Source: Catonia carolina (lineage: Eukaryota > Arthropoda > Insecta > Hemiptera > Achilidae). Taken from it: a stretch of 64,000 nucleotides of DNA. The translations under genes and the position numbers were made by a program. Shown piece by piece: positions 43,588 to 55,693 of the stretch. Positions within the stretch are counted from its first letter, which is position 1; each line of letters opens with the position of its first letter. Location of the stretch: contig JAQMRL010000003.1 in the NCBI GenBank assembly GCA_035578175.1, forward strand, positions 106,628,969 through 106,692,968. Reading direction: 5' to 3'. Below the pieces are notes generated by a model, which was not told the origin of the DNA, did not search any database, and worked only from the letters and a program-made list of their open reading frames with translations.

Positions 43588-44330
43588 CTTCAGTCACGAG
43601 TTTTCATTTGGTTTAAACGAGGAGTAAAGGAGGGATCGCATCAGTGCGGTTTCACTGGTTTGATATCAGTTCACCAACACAACAACGTAAGCTATAGGCC
43701 TACTTAGAAAACATACATTATATCGCGGAACCTTTTGTAGGTTAACTGTACGAATATAACTGTTTCTTACCGTAAATGGAAATGTCGGTATCCCGAAAAA
43801 AGATCGAACTGTTCATAGTGCTGAACGAAATCTAATATGCAATGTAATAAAATATTGTGAAATTAAAGCTAAACAAAAATACCTCCGTGCCTCTTAACAA
43901 ATTCCATGAGCGAGCCGGCTAACTACTGTGATGTTTCTCTTTCCACTATTCGAAAAATAAAGGACGTTAAAGACAGTGAAGAAGATAATTCTTCATCAAC
44001 AGTTTTTTTTGCCACCCGGTAAAAAAAAGTAACTGTTATATCAATAAGAAAGTGATCCCAACATGTGAAAAGTTATTACCGGTTTTGAAAGAAAGGCTAA
44101 ATTTTAGTTGGAAACTTTGTACGTTAAGAAATTTTTAAAGGAATGCGGTTTATGTGGAAAAAGTGACAGTCACAACGAAGTATATTAATTGAAAGGCAAC
44201 ATGTGGTTAACAAACTGCAATTGCACGGTAGTAAAATATAGTGTCTCATTGTTGAGGTTGGCAGCACTGTCAGATTTCTCTTCCCTTCCTCCCAGCCCTT
44301 CCATACGCAAAAGGCATTCTCGTGACTCAC
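43588..44330 (+). pseudogene. Tc1/IS630-type transposon relic, copy 2
   Basis: A 743-bp element between TA dinucleotides (43586-43587 and 44331-44332), with ends CTTCAGTCACGAG (left) and the inverted GTGAGTCACGAG (right). It aligns with 15165-15960 through CGGAACCTTTTGTAGGTTAA and beyond. Plus-strand fragments read LICNVIKYCEIKAKQKY, then TTVMFLF in a shifted frame, PTCEKLLPVLKERLNFSWKL, CTLRNF and, in another frame, FMWKKQSQRSILIERQ with one stop. In intact insect relatives these fragments occur in this order. Catalytic motifs are gone. Confidence 0.7.
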
Positions 44331-44332
44331 TA

Positions 44333-44696
44333 TCCGTATATATATATTTTTTAGAAAAATTATGACCAATCAAAATGAAAACAGCGATAATTATGGTTAA
44401 TGATTCTGTGATACAGCATGTAGATGAATACATCTATCACAGGGAAGTCATTAAATGTGAAAAAGCCAAACCAATAAAACAGAGAGGGGCATAAAACCAG
44501 AGTGGTGTGCTTTCGGCAAGCAAAGTAAACCTGAAGAATCAGAAAATTCCCTTCAAACTAAGAAAATAAATTTTAATCAGTATGTGCTTTCTGTTCTCTT
44601 GTATGCGGCACACATATGGTCCTTTACAGAAGTTGTGAGGGGGAAGCTGGCTATAACACAAAAATAGACGGAAAGACTGATGCTAAATTTTTAATT
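44333..44696. other. AT-rich DNA, nothing recognised
   Basis: It holds an ATATATAT run at 44337-44346 and two overlapping minus-strand frames that extend in from the relic. Nothing else recognised. Confidence 0.4.
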
Positions 44697-44852
44697 AAAA
44701 GACTGAGTAAGAAATGAGGATATTCGGCAAAAGACTGAATTAGTGAACGAGAAATACCCCGTAGCATTACTGAAAAATGGCGATGGGCCGGACATACATT
44801 GAGGCAGAAGGATGTTCGATGGAACAAGGTTGTTCAGCAGTGGAGGCCCTAG
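44697..44852 (+). pseudogene. LINE ORF2 C-terminal fragment
   Basis: Around 44776-44852 the plus strand reads ITEKWRWAGHTLRQKDVRWN then KVVQQWRP and a stop. K-W-x-W-A-G-H-x-x-R, followed by R-W and W-x-P, is the well-known endpoint motif of many LINE ORF2 proteins. Upstream, IKRLSKK and SEREIPR fit but contain stops. Confidence 0.7.
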
Positions 44853-45639
44853 CTGGGAAAGAAGAATAGAGAGCTCTTTATCATTTCATTTTGCGTCATT
44901 CACTCATGATTAAAATTAGATTAGTTGTTTTTATTTTAAGCCTACATTGTTTACTAATATTAAACATAGATTATATGTTTTACTATTTACATAGGCAAGA
45001 GAAAATCGTTTTAGTGTTTCACACCAGATTTTGTTTTATTTTATAATTCTCGCAATCAGTAGTAAAATAATACCTATAAATAAGGCAAATTACTTGAGGC
45101 GGTTCAGAGCAATATCATGTCTAATGTTTCTTCTCTTTTTCATGACGTTCCTTTTTTCTGTATTGTAAAGGTAAAACAGATGATTCACCTTATTTGCATA
45201 ATATAATTGGCTTTGCAAAATGTCTGCTGTAGGCTATTATATAATGCCCCCGGGAGGTACTGCAAAAATTTGTCGGACTGATTCAAACTTGAAAATTTAA
45301 GTAAATTTAAAAACCGTTCTGAACGAATTCCTATTTAGTATGTTTATGGTGTTTTTCAATTTTCATGGTTTTAAAATGAAAAACTCAAACTCAAAAACAT
45401 AATTTTGGATATCTTTTATGTAAATGAGTGATATTTATACACGCATGTCTACATTTTAAGATTTTAAATTTGCAGTTTAGAAATTTTTTATAAAAAACCA
45501 AACCCTAAAATCCTTAATCTGTAAGTGTGATTATGGATTTGGATTTTTTGTTTTTGGATAATAATTAGTTGCAGTAAACAAATTTAACCAGAAAGAATTG
45601 ATCTTATTTTATCGTAACGGGCCAATTTTAGACCATGTG
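44853..45639. other. AT-rich DNA, nothing recognised
   Basis: No open frame or repeat match was identified. Confidence 0.4.
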
Positions 45640-46200
45640 AAGTGAATTTCGACTTTCTGGAAGCTCTTTTTGCAGCCAACATTCTTAGCATTCTTTCACT
45701 GTAGGCTTCTCCTTTCTGTTGTTCACTCGGTGTTTTTGTTCTTTATGGTAGCACTTAGTCAGTAGTCAATACTCTAAATTTGGTTCAATCCATTATATTT
45801 TTCACAGTTTATTTCGGTTTTCTCAATATCCCTTCTGACTTCTTTTAATCACTTATCCGGCACCATAGGTTATTGATTACTGCCTTAAAAAGTTTTGTTT
45901 TTTCAACCGTAAACATATGCCATCCATTCTCTACAAGTGTCCGTAAAATTTGAGAATTATTTTTCTAATCGTTTCTATTAATCGTATTTTTTCTTGTATA
46001 GCTCTCCTCGTTCTTGCAACTTGTATTTTCCGTCTACTATTTTCGGACATATTATCTTACGGAGGCCGTTTCTCTAAATTTCTCTACTTCTCTTTAATTA
46101 ACCTTCTCAGTCGTTCCAAGGCACTCAATCGCGTGCAAACGACAGGTTTTATTACAGTACCTATTATAATGTTTGATCTTGGCTTGTCTTGAGAGTACTT
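45640..46200 (-). pseudogene. LINE ORF2 C-terminus, related to 35.6 kb
   Basis: Minus-strand fragments in order: NEESYTRKNTINRN, ILKFYGHL then RMDGICLRLKKQNF, and near the left end EKPTVKEC, CWLQKELPESRNSLHMV. Nucleotide blocks match the split LINE at 35.6-36.3 kb: TTTACGGACACTTGTAGAGA here against TTTACGTACACTTGTATAGA there, then GAAAAAACAAAACTTTTTAA and GAGAAAACCG. This copy lacks the family H insertion. Multiple stops. The 80-codon plus-strand frame at 45950-46192 is antisense to it and not a gene. Confidence 0.65.
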
Positions 46201-46589
46201 TTTTTGTGCACAAGGTAAGTTCCTCGGAGTGCATCAGTCATCTTTCCTCGTCTGTTGTTGGTCGCTTTCTTTTCTATATAAAGTTGTATTCTATATAAAG
46301 AAAGGTCTTCCAATCAAAATCAAAATTTTAAAATCACTTCTAATACATAATTTAGGGCAAATACGCGTGTGATATAAATTAGGCCTACAGAATTTTATAA
46401 CCCAGGTATGTAATATTTTCTCTATAATGTTTATTTTTCCTGGGAAAGTAAATCGAACGGATCAAATCCTATAGAGAAGCAACCTAAGATCACGAGTCAG
46501 ATGTTGAACGCACAAAATGTAAACAATCAAGAATCAATGATTAAGTTAACGGTAAATTTACAGCTGATGTTATTACATCACTTTTTTTA
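46201..46589. other. AT-rich DNA, nothing recognised
   Basis: A CTATATAAAG block occurs twice within 20 bp (46275-46300). Nothing else was seen. Confidence 0.4.
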
Positions 46590-46729
46590 GTTTAATTAAG
46601 TCGCATTATCAGGTTATTGGCGAGTACAGTGGGTTTTAACTTGTGAAAATTTCTAGACTCTAGCCGGTAATCAAACCCGGGAACGGGTTGTAGGCTAGAG
46701 CACTACCACTACGCTGCTGAAGCGGCCTT
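46590..46729 (-). mobile_element. SINE-A copy
   Basis: On the minus strand the head reads CGCTTCAGCAGCGTAGTGGT then AGTGCTCTAGCCTACAACCC, block B GGGTTTGATTACCG and the body ACAAGTTAAAACCCACTGTA and CTCGCCAATAACCTG, ending GCGACTTAATTAAAC. Block A is intact (AGCGTAGTGG); block B has one change. Confidence 0.8.
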
Positions 46730-49542
46730 TACACCACTTTTAGTGGGATGTTTAGGAACTATTAGGAAGATTAAAGTAAGTGCTTTGTCAGTATAGAAAA
46801 ATATTAGAAATGTAAATGGATACACAGTGTAACCACGGTTCCTTTGAGGCCCTCCATTGGGGTGGTTACATAGCGTAGCTTCGGTCCTTCAACGAGTTAC
46901 TCTAACAGTAATTCAAGTTTTGTAACTTGTAACCTCGTTAAAATCAGCGACCTTTTGAGTCGGAACCTAATTAAAAATTTCTGTTGTAAATTAGCATTAA
47001 AAACGTTACAATAAAATATTTTTCAAGCTAAATATTTATTTCCCTATTGACATTGAAATATTTTAATCGGCCACAAACAGTTTTGACTAAGAAAATGTCT
47101 TGTTAAAAGATCAATGCGTTATTAATAGTTTTAGTTGATAAATCTACTAAAAAAATCAAAATAAATTTTATAAATTTTCGTATTCTTTTCGTTGTTGGCT
47201 TAATTGGTACAGCCGTTGAATTAGGGTTTTGTCCAAAGTTCCTATACGTAGTTTTGGTACTTTTATTTCCCCCCCCCCCCCATCAATCTAAGACTGGATT
47301 CGTTTAATACCGCAGAAACGTTGAAGTAATGTACGACCTTCAACTTTTGGCAAAGGGTCAATTTAACAACAACGGCTGATACTGAATAGGTTTAATTGGG
47401 TGGGGTTCAATCCGGTTTTTACCTAATAAATATTGCTGCTTCTTGGAAGCAAACCAGTTCTTTATTGTTTTGTTTAATGTTTACATTATTTAGTAGTTCA
47501 TGAACGTCGTAATTTTTCATTATAAGATACAATACACGATTTTGTTCGTTAATTATTAAGTAGCTGGAATTCTATCGGTAAATTAAATAAATATTTTCAG
47601 TCAACAGAAGTTAAAATTATTTATGTAATTGTTTTTTATTTACTGATGGATTTGTGTATTATTATTATGTTAAAGTGAGAGCTACGTAAAGGAAACGAAA
47701 GGGCGAGGTATAAGAAATAGTTATAGCTAAATGTCTTAGCTGAATAGGCACTCAGTCTTAGAATATACGGGTAGGCAGCTGAATTTTATTGTGTCTAGGT
47801 CTTTGAGCACCGAAGTAAAAGAATATTTTTAAGTGGAAATAAATGTATTCTAATTCAATAATATATCAGTAGGCTTACATTGTTGGATAATAAAGGAAAT
47901 TCCATTACCTTTAAAAATCTATTTGATTTTCCCGTAATCTACCAATTTTAACCTCGTTGATAATCTATTTTTGTTGTACTTTAATATGTTCTAGTTCGTC
48001 TGAAGTAAAAATTGTTAAATGGACAATGGATTTAATGAATATTTCTTAAAATGGGAACGATTTACAATCATATTATTTTTAAAACACAAAATTTAATCCA
48101 ATATATTTTATATGGTTTCCGGTTGTCCTTAAATACAGAACTCTACTAAATAAAAGTTTTTGATAGTTGTAAACAAGATACTTTCGGGATTCTGCAAAAA
48201 TCTTTAAATGAAAATTATAGAAGCCGTAACGAGGTTTTGAGAAGTGAATAAAAAAATTATTAAATTAAAATTTTGATTGTGCTAATATTTTGGCGTTGAC
48301 GTTGAAACGTTCAGTTTGTTTTGAAGGGGCGTTATGGTGACGGAAATTATTTATTTAGATGCGTATGTTATTTTTCATTAAGAGCTTTAGAATAAAACAT
48401 TGCGTAATAAGATATAATGTTAACGTAACAGAGAAATTGGTTGTTAAAAATAAATTAGTAAAATTGTTCGAATTAATTCGCAGGGGTCAGCCATTTTATC
48501 TTTTTTAGGATGACTAAACATCCCATACTTTTCGAAAAAGTCAATGAATTTTAACTTTCGGGGCAAAAGTTTAAAAAAAAACAAATAAATGGGCTTTACC
48601 CGAACTGCACTTACGAGTAAAGTACCAAGAAAATATACCACTTGACGTGATTCTATTATACTTTTCTCCTTTATATTTTCACCTTTCGTTTTCTTTTTAA
48701 TAAGAAAATATTTCTTTTCTTTGTCTAAAAGATAAAGTGTAATATTCTTTTTCTACGGTCCAAGAATTAGGATATCTACTCCAGTCTACAAAATGTAGCG
48801 TGTCAAATCGAGTTCACATGTTCAGTTTTGGTCGATTTATTTACACAAATTCCCTTAATTAAATAATTACTGTATTTAAATAAAACATATTCTGGTTTTG
48901 TTAAAACTCGCTCTGAATGAATCTCATCTCATAATACGGTTATATTATATCACCTTAATTATATTTTCATATAAAAATCTAATTACTAAAAAAATAAGTT
49001 ACAGCAGATTTTTAATCTCGTTGATAACAATGAAGAGTAATCTTTTTACTGAAGATTTACCTAGATAGACACAGAAAAAGAAATTAAAAATTAAACCAAG
49101 ACGTAACACGTAGGAGGTGTTGATGTTGGTATTTCAGTGTTAAAAATTTAATCAAGAAAACTAACGGTAAGGTTCAAGAGATTAAATTTTGTTTTTCATT
49201 ATTGCGAGACTGTAAGGTTTAATTTATTACAAAATTTGGAAAAAAACGTCAGTTTATTAAATAACTTGTTATATTATCTACTCACAAACGCACGCTTAAA
49301 TAATATACATAGGCTTATATTTTATTTTTGGGGGGGGGGGGAGTTTTCCGCTCCACATTTACCTTCAACTATCAAATTTCAAGATAAAAGGTCAAAATTA
49401 AACAGTTTTTAACACATATTTATATATATTTTTTGGATCGTAAATTTTATGAAAGTATTAATTTCTATCGTTTGAATTACAATTTCATTCGAGTGAAAAG
49501 TCTATTATACCTTGTAACTGTTATGTCCTAGGACATGTTAAC
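46730..49542. other. AT-rich DNA with C and G homopolymers
   Basis: It contains a 13-nt C run (47269-47281) and a 12-nt G run (49330-49341). TGTAACCACGG and GGGGTGGTTACA near 46829-46870 are a weak inverted pair. No gene or named repeat was found, and the longest frame (65 codons, minus, 48444-48641) is unrecognised. Confidence 0.4.
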
Positions 49543-49744
49543 TCATACAAGTACCTCGGAATCTGGTTTGATGAAAGAATGAGATGGTCCGTCCATATTC
49601 ATCACTTGAAACAAAAAATTCGCTAACTCATTTATATTTTTCCCCGCATAAATGAAATTTTATCAGAAATCACCTAAGGAACATATTGTACCTTGATACA
49701 ATTCTTGCTGCAGTACGGAATCATCGTTTGGGGTGGGGCCTTTC
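49543..49744 (+). pseudogene. LINE reverse-transcriptase fragment (jockey/R1-like)
   Basis: One frame with two stops reads SYKYLGIWFDERMRWSVHIH, then HLKQKIR, stop, LIYIFPRINEILSEIT, stop, GTYCTLIQFLLQYGIIVWGG. Y-K-Y-L-G-x-x-x-D followed by W..HI and a distal LQYGI..WGG are hallmarks of the segment after the reverse transcriptase palm in jockey/CR1-like ORF2 proteins. It differs from the RTE-like fragments at 33, 35.6 and 45.6 kb. It is cut off by the SINE-B copy that follows. Confidence 0.8.
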
Positions 49745-49752
49745 GTTAAACC

Positions 49753-49904
49753 GGTACACCGGTAACCACTGTCTAGTATTCAAACCCGTATAAAAGTAAC
49801 TACCTTTACTAGGATTTGAACCAGGAACCTTCGTCTCCGAAAATCAACAATTAAACAGCTGACTCGCGGCAACGTCTTTACCTCTAGACCAAACCGTTGG
49901 GTCA
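49753..49904 (-). mobile_element. SINE-B, head-only copy
   Basis: The minus strand shows block A in TGGTCTAGAGGTAAAGACGT and block B GGTTCAAATCC, then GGATTTGAATAC-like text ending ACAGTGGTTACCGGTGTACC. The second half of the body present in the other three copies is missing. It abuts the LINE fragment that ends at 49744. Confidence 0.75.
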
Positions 49905-51020
49905 GTAAGTTAATAAAACAAAATTTGTTTTAATATTATAGTTCATAAATACTGAAATTATTACAATTTTTCTTTAGAAAATATTCATTTAACCCGTGTA
50001 AAAATAATATAACTTTGTTTCATAACAAACATTTTATATGTCTAAATCAGTTCACAATTACCAACGATACTAAAAAACATAGACTATGTTGCTACAGCAT
50101 GTACAAAGCCAACTTTACTTCCGAGGTCGTCATATTTTGTAAACCTCACGAAAGATCTTCACTGAGGATAAATTAAAGGAAATGTGAATGAATATAAGAT
50201 CTTTATTTTATTTATAAAGATAATTTTTAGATGTATTATTATTAAAAATACATCTAATTAAATTAAAGTTCATGTGAACTGGTTTCTATTGCATTGTTTT
50301 ATAGTTCTGTTCTGTCCTCCATTACGAATTCTATAAACGTCTTTTATTGTTTTTTGATTGTACAAGTAGTTTTAATACAAATTAAGATTCACATAATACC
50401 AAGATTTACTCAACGGATTCAAATAAATTTTCTTGACAGACACAGCTGTAACATAACTTGAAATTTAAAAGGATTCATTGTATTTGATTATACCGTCGAC
50501 CAACGTTCTGTATTTTATAGAATTGTGAACGTATGTTTATCAGAATGCACATCTTTCTCTACTCATTCCCATGATAAGACACAACCAGAAAGTACGGTTC
50601 CACTGAAAGAACATTGTTAGACTATTATTATTGTTATAATAATAGGTAGCGCACCTTAAAATGTGCAACATTTATTCAACATTGGTCGAACAAAACTCGA
50701 TACGGTGCAGTATGAATAATTCATATTTCTGTGTACATCCAATCTACATCTTTCCTCGTTTCGGTTTGGTTATTCATGGTAGAAATACTGAAAATCCATG
50801 TCCACTTCGTTGAATATACAAAATATCTAACACATATATTAATATTTATCATTGATTTTTTTTTTAATTATCCAGTAAAGTTGTCGAATTTTTTTTTAAT
50901 TTTTATGAGAGCGTTTTATATTTTTTTTACACCATAGTATGACATGTTGGTTATATAACATTTATTTTCAAAATCACGAATTTTTAGTGATTTATTTTAT
51001 TACACCTTTTGCAAAAATAA
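49905..51020. other. AT-rich DNA, nothing recognised
   Basis: A short inverted pair, TAGATGTATT/AATACATCTA, lies at 50228-50256. No coding frame is convincing. Confidence 0.4.
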
Positions 51021-51172
51021 GACCACATCTATAGCATGGTGATAGCGCGTTAGCCTACAACACGAAGGTTCCGGGTTTAATTCTCACCTAGAGACTGGAA
51101 ATTAGGCTATAATAAGTAAAACCCACAGTAATTGCTAAAAACCAAGCTGTTGATGCGACTTCAGATAAACTA
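51021..51172 (+). mobile_element. SINE-A copy
   Basis: The head reads ATAGCATGGTGATAGCGCGT then TAGCCTACAACACGAAGGTT, block B GGGTTTAATTCTCA, the body AAACCCACAGTAATTGCTAA and the end AGCTGTTGATGCGACTTCAG. The order matches the copy at 25.2 kb throughout, with more substitutions. Confidence 0.8.
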
Positions 51173-52375
51173 ATACAAATAAAATAAAATTCTATTTGTT
51201 TTTTACAAAATTTTTCGTCTTTATTTAGTAACAACTACAACTGCATTTTTAAACAACCAGCAGTTTTCACGATGTACAGTAATTGTTGTATGTCCTGTTT
51301 TCGTCTTGATTTAGGAAATCACTCAATGGCAACCTCACGTCGCTTTTTTGTATAAGATCCCTCCCTACTCCAGTAACTTTTTAATCTCCTTTTATCGTAG
51401 ATGTGAGTGACAATATCTGTATCTCTGAATTCGTATGTAAAATATTAAGATTCATTTGTATTTGTTTAATTTTAGTGCGATGTTTGGTTTTTCAAACAAA
51501 AAAAATTAATATTATAAATTTTCCCCATTTCATATTTTTTGATTGATATTTATATGTACGTGACGATGAATTTTATATATTTATTTTAAGGATTTACTTT
51601 TCTTTTATAAATAGTTAGAACGGTCGTGAAAACTTACGGGATATGGCTTCTTTTCTTCATGAAAACAGTTTGTTTTAAGAACAGCGATGCGGTTTATTTA
51701 TGTTAGAACTTTATATAAATTAAATTGAAAAATTTTAAATGATATACCTACTTTTGCTGACATTTTTTTAAACTTAATTAGTGAAACGCACATTTTTATG
51801 AGTAAACAACCAGTGTATTTAATGAAGCGTGAAAGAATAAATGACGTGACGTATGAGTGACGTGATTAGCGCGTACCATCCACCAAAAATTTTCCGACAT
51901 TTTATTTATCTGTATTTATTAATTAATTAATGACATATAGTTCCTAAAAATAGCATCACTCTGTTCCACATCATACTTGATCGTCTTTCAACATTGTCTG
52001 GTAAAATATGGGGTGAAATTTTGCATATCAGTTGGTTTTGATGAGCAAAAAGTTTGTTGTGGAAGTTACGATAAAGTTAAATGAAAACATCTGTTACAAG
52101 AGAAATTTTGAGGTAATTAATATGATATTTATGTTGAAAACAATTTTGATTTCTTTTTTTCAAAACTACCAATAAAAAAATTATAAGCGTATAAAAGCGT
52201 AGACACTAATTGTTTTGGTAAGATGGCGTATTGTGAAGTAATGCCTTCATCTCTATAACTATTATAATGATGGGCCAGACAGTCTCAAAAGTTGTCAGTC
52301 ATGTTCTGGAACTCTTTTTAAACAAGTCACTTTAGCAGCGATTCACAGGCGCAACCGGAAAAATGTCATGATTAC
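51173..52375. other. AT-rich DNA; part may belong to the decayed mariner at 52.4 kb
   Basis: AGCAAAAAGTTTGTTGTGGA near 52044 is in the style of a mariner subterminal region, and TCTCAAAAGTTGTCAGTCAT at 52283 may be decayed transposase, but no terminal inverted repeat pair was found. Confidence 0.3.
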
Positions 52376-52670
52376 CGCTTTTCTGGGATTGTGATGGTAT
52401 CGTTCATATGGAGTTTTTGGAACTTGGCTATTCTGTTGACTCCGAACAATATGTTGCTACCTATCAAATTTGATGACTGAATAGGGTTTCAAAAAGCCAA
52501 TTCTGCATCATGACATCGCTCGTCCTCACACAATTCTGAAAACGCGTACAGCACTAGAGAAGCTTGGGTTTCAAGACGTTTTACCTCAACCATCTTATAA
52601 CTCAGATTTTGCGCTCTGTGACTTTTACTCTTTCCGAAGCTTTAAACATCTCAAGAGTATGCAGAGGTGA
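52376..52670 (+). pseudogene. Mariner (DD34D-type) transposase, decayed middle/C-terminal part
   Basis: The first frame from about 52378 reads FWDCDGIVHMEFLELGYSVD then SEQYVATYQI and two stops. After a one-base shift it reads LHHDIARPHTILKTRTALEK, then LGFQDVLPQPSYNSDFALCD and FYSFRSFKHLKSMQR with a stop at 52668. FWD..GI.H..FL, the second catalytic motif H-x-D-x-A-x-P-H-T and the third motif (S-D-x-A-x-x-D-F/Y) with 34-residue-type spacing are characteristic of mariner transposases. The first aspartate region upstream cannot be read. It belongs to a different family from the two deleted elements. Confidence 0.82.
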
Positions 52671-54501
52671 TAGCGGAGGTGAGAAAATGGTACGAAAACT
52701 TCAGACTTCTTCCCTGACGGTTTTTTCCAAACCGTAGTACGTTAGCGTAAAATGTGTCGCTGTTAACGGCGATAACATGGAAAAGTGATAACATTGGTGA
52801 GTAGGGGACAGTTAAATCTATAATTTCACACTAATATGTAAAAAATATATCAATAACTAATAAAGTTATAGCAATGAATGAATTATTTTTCATTACTTTG
52901 TTGAGTTGTAGTAAGTATCTCGTAGGTACGGTTAACATTTCCCGCTACTTTTCACGTTATTGAGTTTTGTCCTTAAATACATTTGCTAAACTATAAAATG
53001 TAAAACATTAGCCAAATAGCCCTTAAAATTAGTAGTATTTCAGCAAACATTTTACTTCTCTATCTTTTATAGAACTAATTTTTATGTTTTTTCTGTTTCA
53101 AAAAATCAAATATAGGCCAAATTTTAATTCAACAAAATTATAACTTTCCAAAGGCTACACTCAGACTAACGAATTTTGGTATATGTATAGGCTTGCAGGA
53201 AAGGCACTTTGGGCCAGTCTCATTTTAAAAAAAAAATTCATATCATCTTGTTCGCGGGGTTGAATGCATCATATTTTTAACTCTGTTTGCAAATAAAAAA
53301 ACCCGTTTATCTAATGTCGCTCGTGTTCGTAATTGCCGCCGTATTAATTTCAAATACCCATTGCCATTCAATCGTTATCTGAAAAGCTGGTAGCATTGAC
53401 GAAACAACTGATTCCCGCCACTTGTCATTTATGCTGTTAAGTTTACTAAGAGCGAGTTTTAGGTTAATTTCTTAACTTGGAAATCAGAAACTGGGCCGTA
53501 AGTCAGTGAATACCAGTGAATTGTAAGGATGTGGAAAGGTGACTTAGCTACAGAAAGATAGCAGAAAACTTTTGTAAGAAAAAATAAATTTTGTATTGTT
53601 TCTATGGTGTCCTTAAACTTTTGACAGATACTGTACTTTAGGCTAACAGCTTATCAGTAAGCACTCCTATATTAAGTTAACTAATAAAAATGTCTTATGT
53701 TCCGTACAATTATTATCTCATTGAAAAATCTCAGTAGTTAATGCAATTGTACTTGAGTTACAAAATAAAAAACTAAACAAATAGAATATAAATTTCCAAT
53801 GGTGGTATATAGTATGGATTTATAATGTTAGGTTCAATTATTTCCTCTATTATGTAAAAATGTAGTAGTGTTTGTGAAGAAGAGGCGTTAGTTATCTGAC
53901 TCATCCCATTCGCCATTATTTAAAAGGATGGGTTATATATTTCAACCTTCCCACGTCCTCTCTATTTACTAGGAATAGACTAACTTTTCTTGTATCAGCG
54001 GATAATAAAGTATAACGTTTCTACAATAATATCAACAGAGTATACTTGAACATATAATTGCTTTCTATAAAGATTAATCGTTTAATAATATTATATAAAT
54101 GTACTTGTACTTGGATCCATTAGGTATTCCTACACAACCTTAAGAAGATGTAAACACCTTATTTAGCACTACTAGACAATACAACTTCAAATATAGAAAC
54201 ATGAAACTGATGACCAGTTATGTGGAATTACGTGAATGTAAACGTTATGTTGACTAGAAATTGCACCCGCGTTACACGTGAATTTATTGTTAGCTTCATA
54301 GGGATATATTAAATGACTGGTTTTTTCATCTTCACAGTTTTCCTGGTTTCAATCCACATTATTTTATTGCTAACCCTTTAAAATACAAATGTCGATTTTC
54401 AAAATTACTACTCTTTGAAAAAGTAAAGAAATAGCATTTATTACTTTAGAAAAGTTACAACTTTTTTTAAAACCTTTAGGGTTAAATAGTGCAAATTTTC
54501 C
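52671..54501. other. AT-rich DNA, nothing recognised
   Basis: Beyond the mariner remnant no frame or repeat could be identified. Confidence 0.4.
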
Positions 54502-54888
54502 CATAACGGGCAGGTGGAGTGTTAAATTAATTGCACTCAATCTGCTAGTTCCAGGGCTACAAAAAGTAGTTCAGTTTCTTATCACGTAGTCAGCCAGTTA
54601 CATGATTGAACTATTTTAGAACATAAGAGGTAGAGGTGTAAAAGACACTACTGAGAGTTATCTCCTCTGAGAGTAATGAATTTCATTAAACAGCCAGACC
54701 CTGTGGTGAATGAAGTGAAAGTGTCATTTGCAGGGAAGAAAGTCTGTGTTTTTCGGAGGGTCTGATAAGCATACTCTTTCAACTTAGCGAGGAAGGCAAT
54801 AGTAAACCACTTCACTCCTCGTTTTTACTTAGTAAACTCTCTAGAGGTTCAAACCAGCCTTTCGGTTGTTGACCTAAACAACAACAGA
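54502..54888 (+). mobile_element. Family H retroposon, copy 11
   Basis: Near full length: CCATAACGGGCAGGTGGAGT at the 5' end, AATGAATTTCATTAAACAGC in the middle, and GGTTCAAACCAGCCTTTCGG with TTGTTGACCTAAACAACAAC at the 3' end. TTAAATAGT occurs shortly before the 5' end and after the tail, a possible duplication with intervening bases on the left. Confidence 0.88.
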
Positions 54889-55393
54889 AATTAAATAGTT
54901 GTTAGAAATCACTTATAAAATATGCGTTCCGATTTTTAGAATTGTAGCTCGTTGGGACGGTACAGAAATAAAATGGTATTTCTTTAGGCTAATTTTCAAC
55001 CCTTTATAATCCTTAGATGCAAGTAATGGAAATGTGCATTCTTCGGTTTCTTTTTTCTACCCTTAAGGAACAAATTTACCAAATATTAGCAATCTAGGAA
55101 ATCAGAAAAATTAAAAATTATTGATAAATGAGTAAACTAGGGCTTTCAAACTTTTATGTAAATAAAATGTATCCTTTCGAGTACGTTAAAATTTAAGAAA
55201 TTCAGAAGTTTTATAACAACACTAAAACGGCGTAAATATAAGGATCGAACAAAAAAGCCAATCTTACTAGACATTTCATTAAAACTCGCTATTAATGTTG
55301 TTTCATTATATTTATATGTTTTTTTTTTAGGAAAGTTTAATACATTTTTATTTTTCATTTAAAATAAATAAAAATAATTTGTTTTAATTCCTA
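54889..55393. other. AT-rich DNA, nothing recognised
   Basis: Holds a 70-codon minus-strand frame (55146-55358) without recognisable similarity. Confidence 0.4.
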
Positions 55394-55693
55394 ATGTGTG
55401 TTCGTCGCAATCTGTTCAATTTAAGATCAATAATCAAACCCACGACCCAATGAGATGAGGATGATATGTATGACGTAAATTTGGAGTAGTCTTTTACAAA
55501 TTCAGGCCGACCATGTCTGAGAGTGTACGGTTAATTGAACCCCACCATCAAAGAACATACCCGTCTAGTAATCAAATCCGTATAAAAGCGTAACCTTTAC
55601 TGGGATTTGAACCATGGAACCTTTTCTCGAAAATCAGCTGTTAAACAGCTGACTCACGGCAACTACTTTACTATTAGATCAATCTGGTGGGTT
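55394..55693 (-). mobile_element. SINE-B, near-complete copy
   Basis: The minus strand begins AACCCACCAGATTGATCTAA (block A decayed) and carries AACAGCTGATTTTCGAGAAA, then block B GGTTCAAATCC, the body and an end TGCGACGAACACACATTAGG. The body block TCATCCTCATCTCATTGGGT is shared with the copies at 57.4 and 59.4 kb. Confidence 0.85.
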
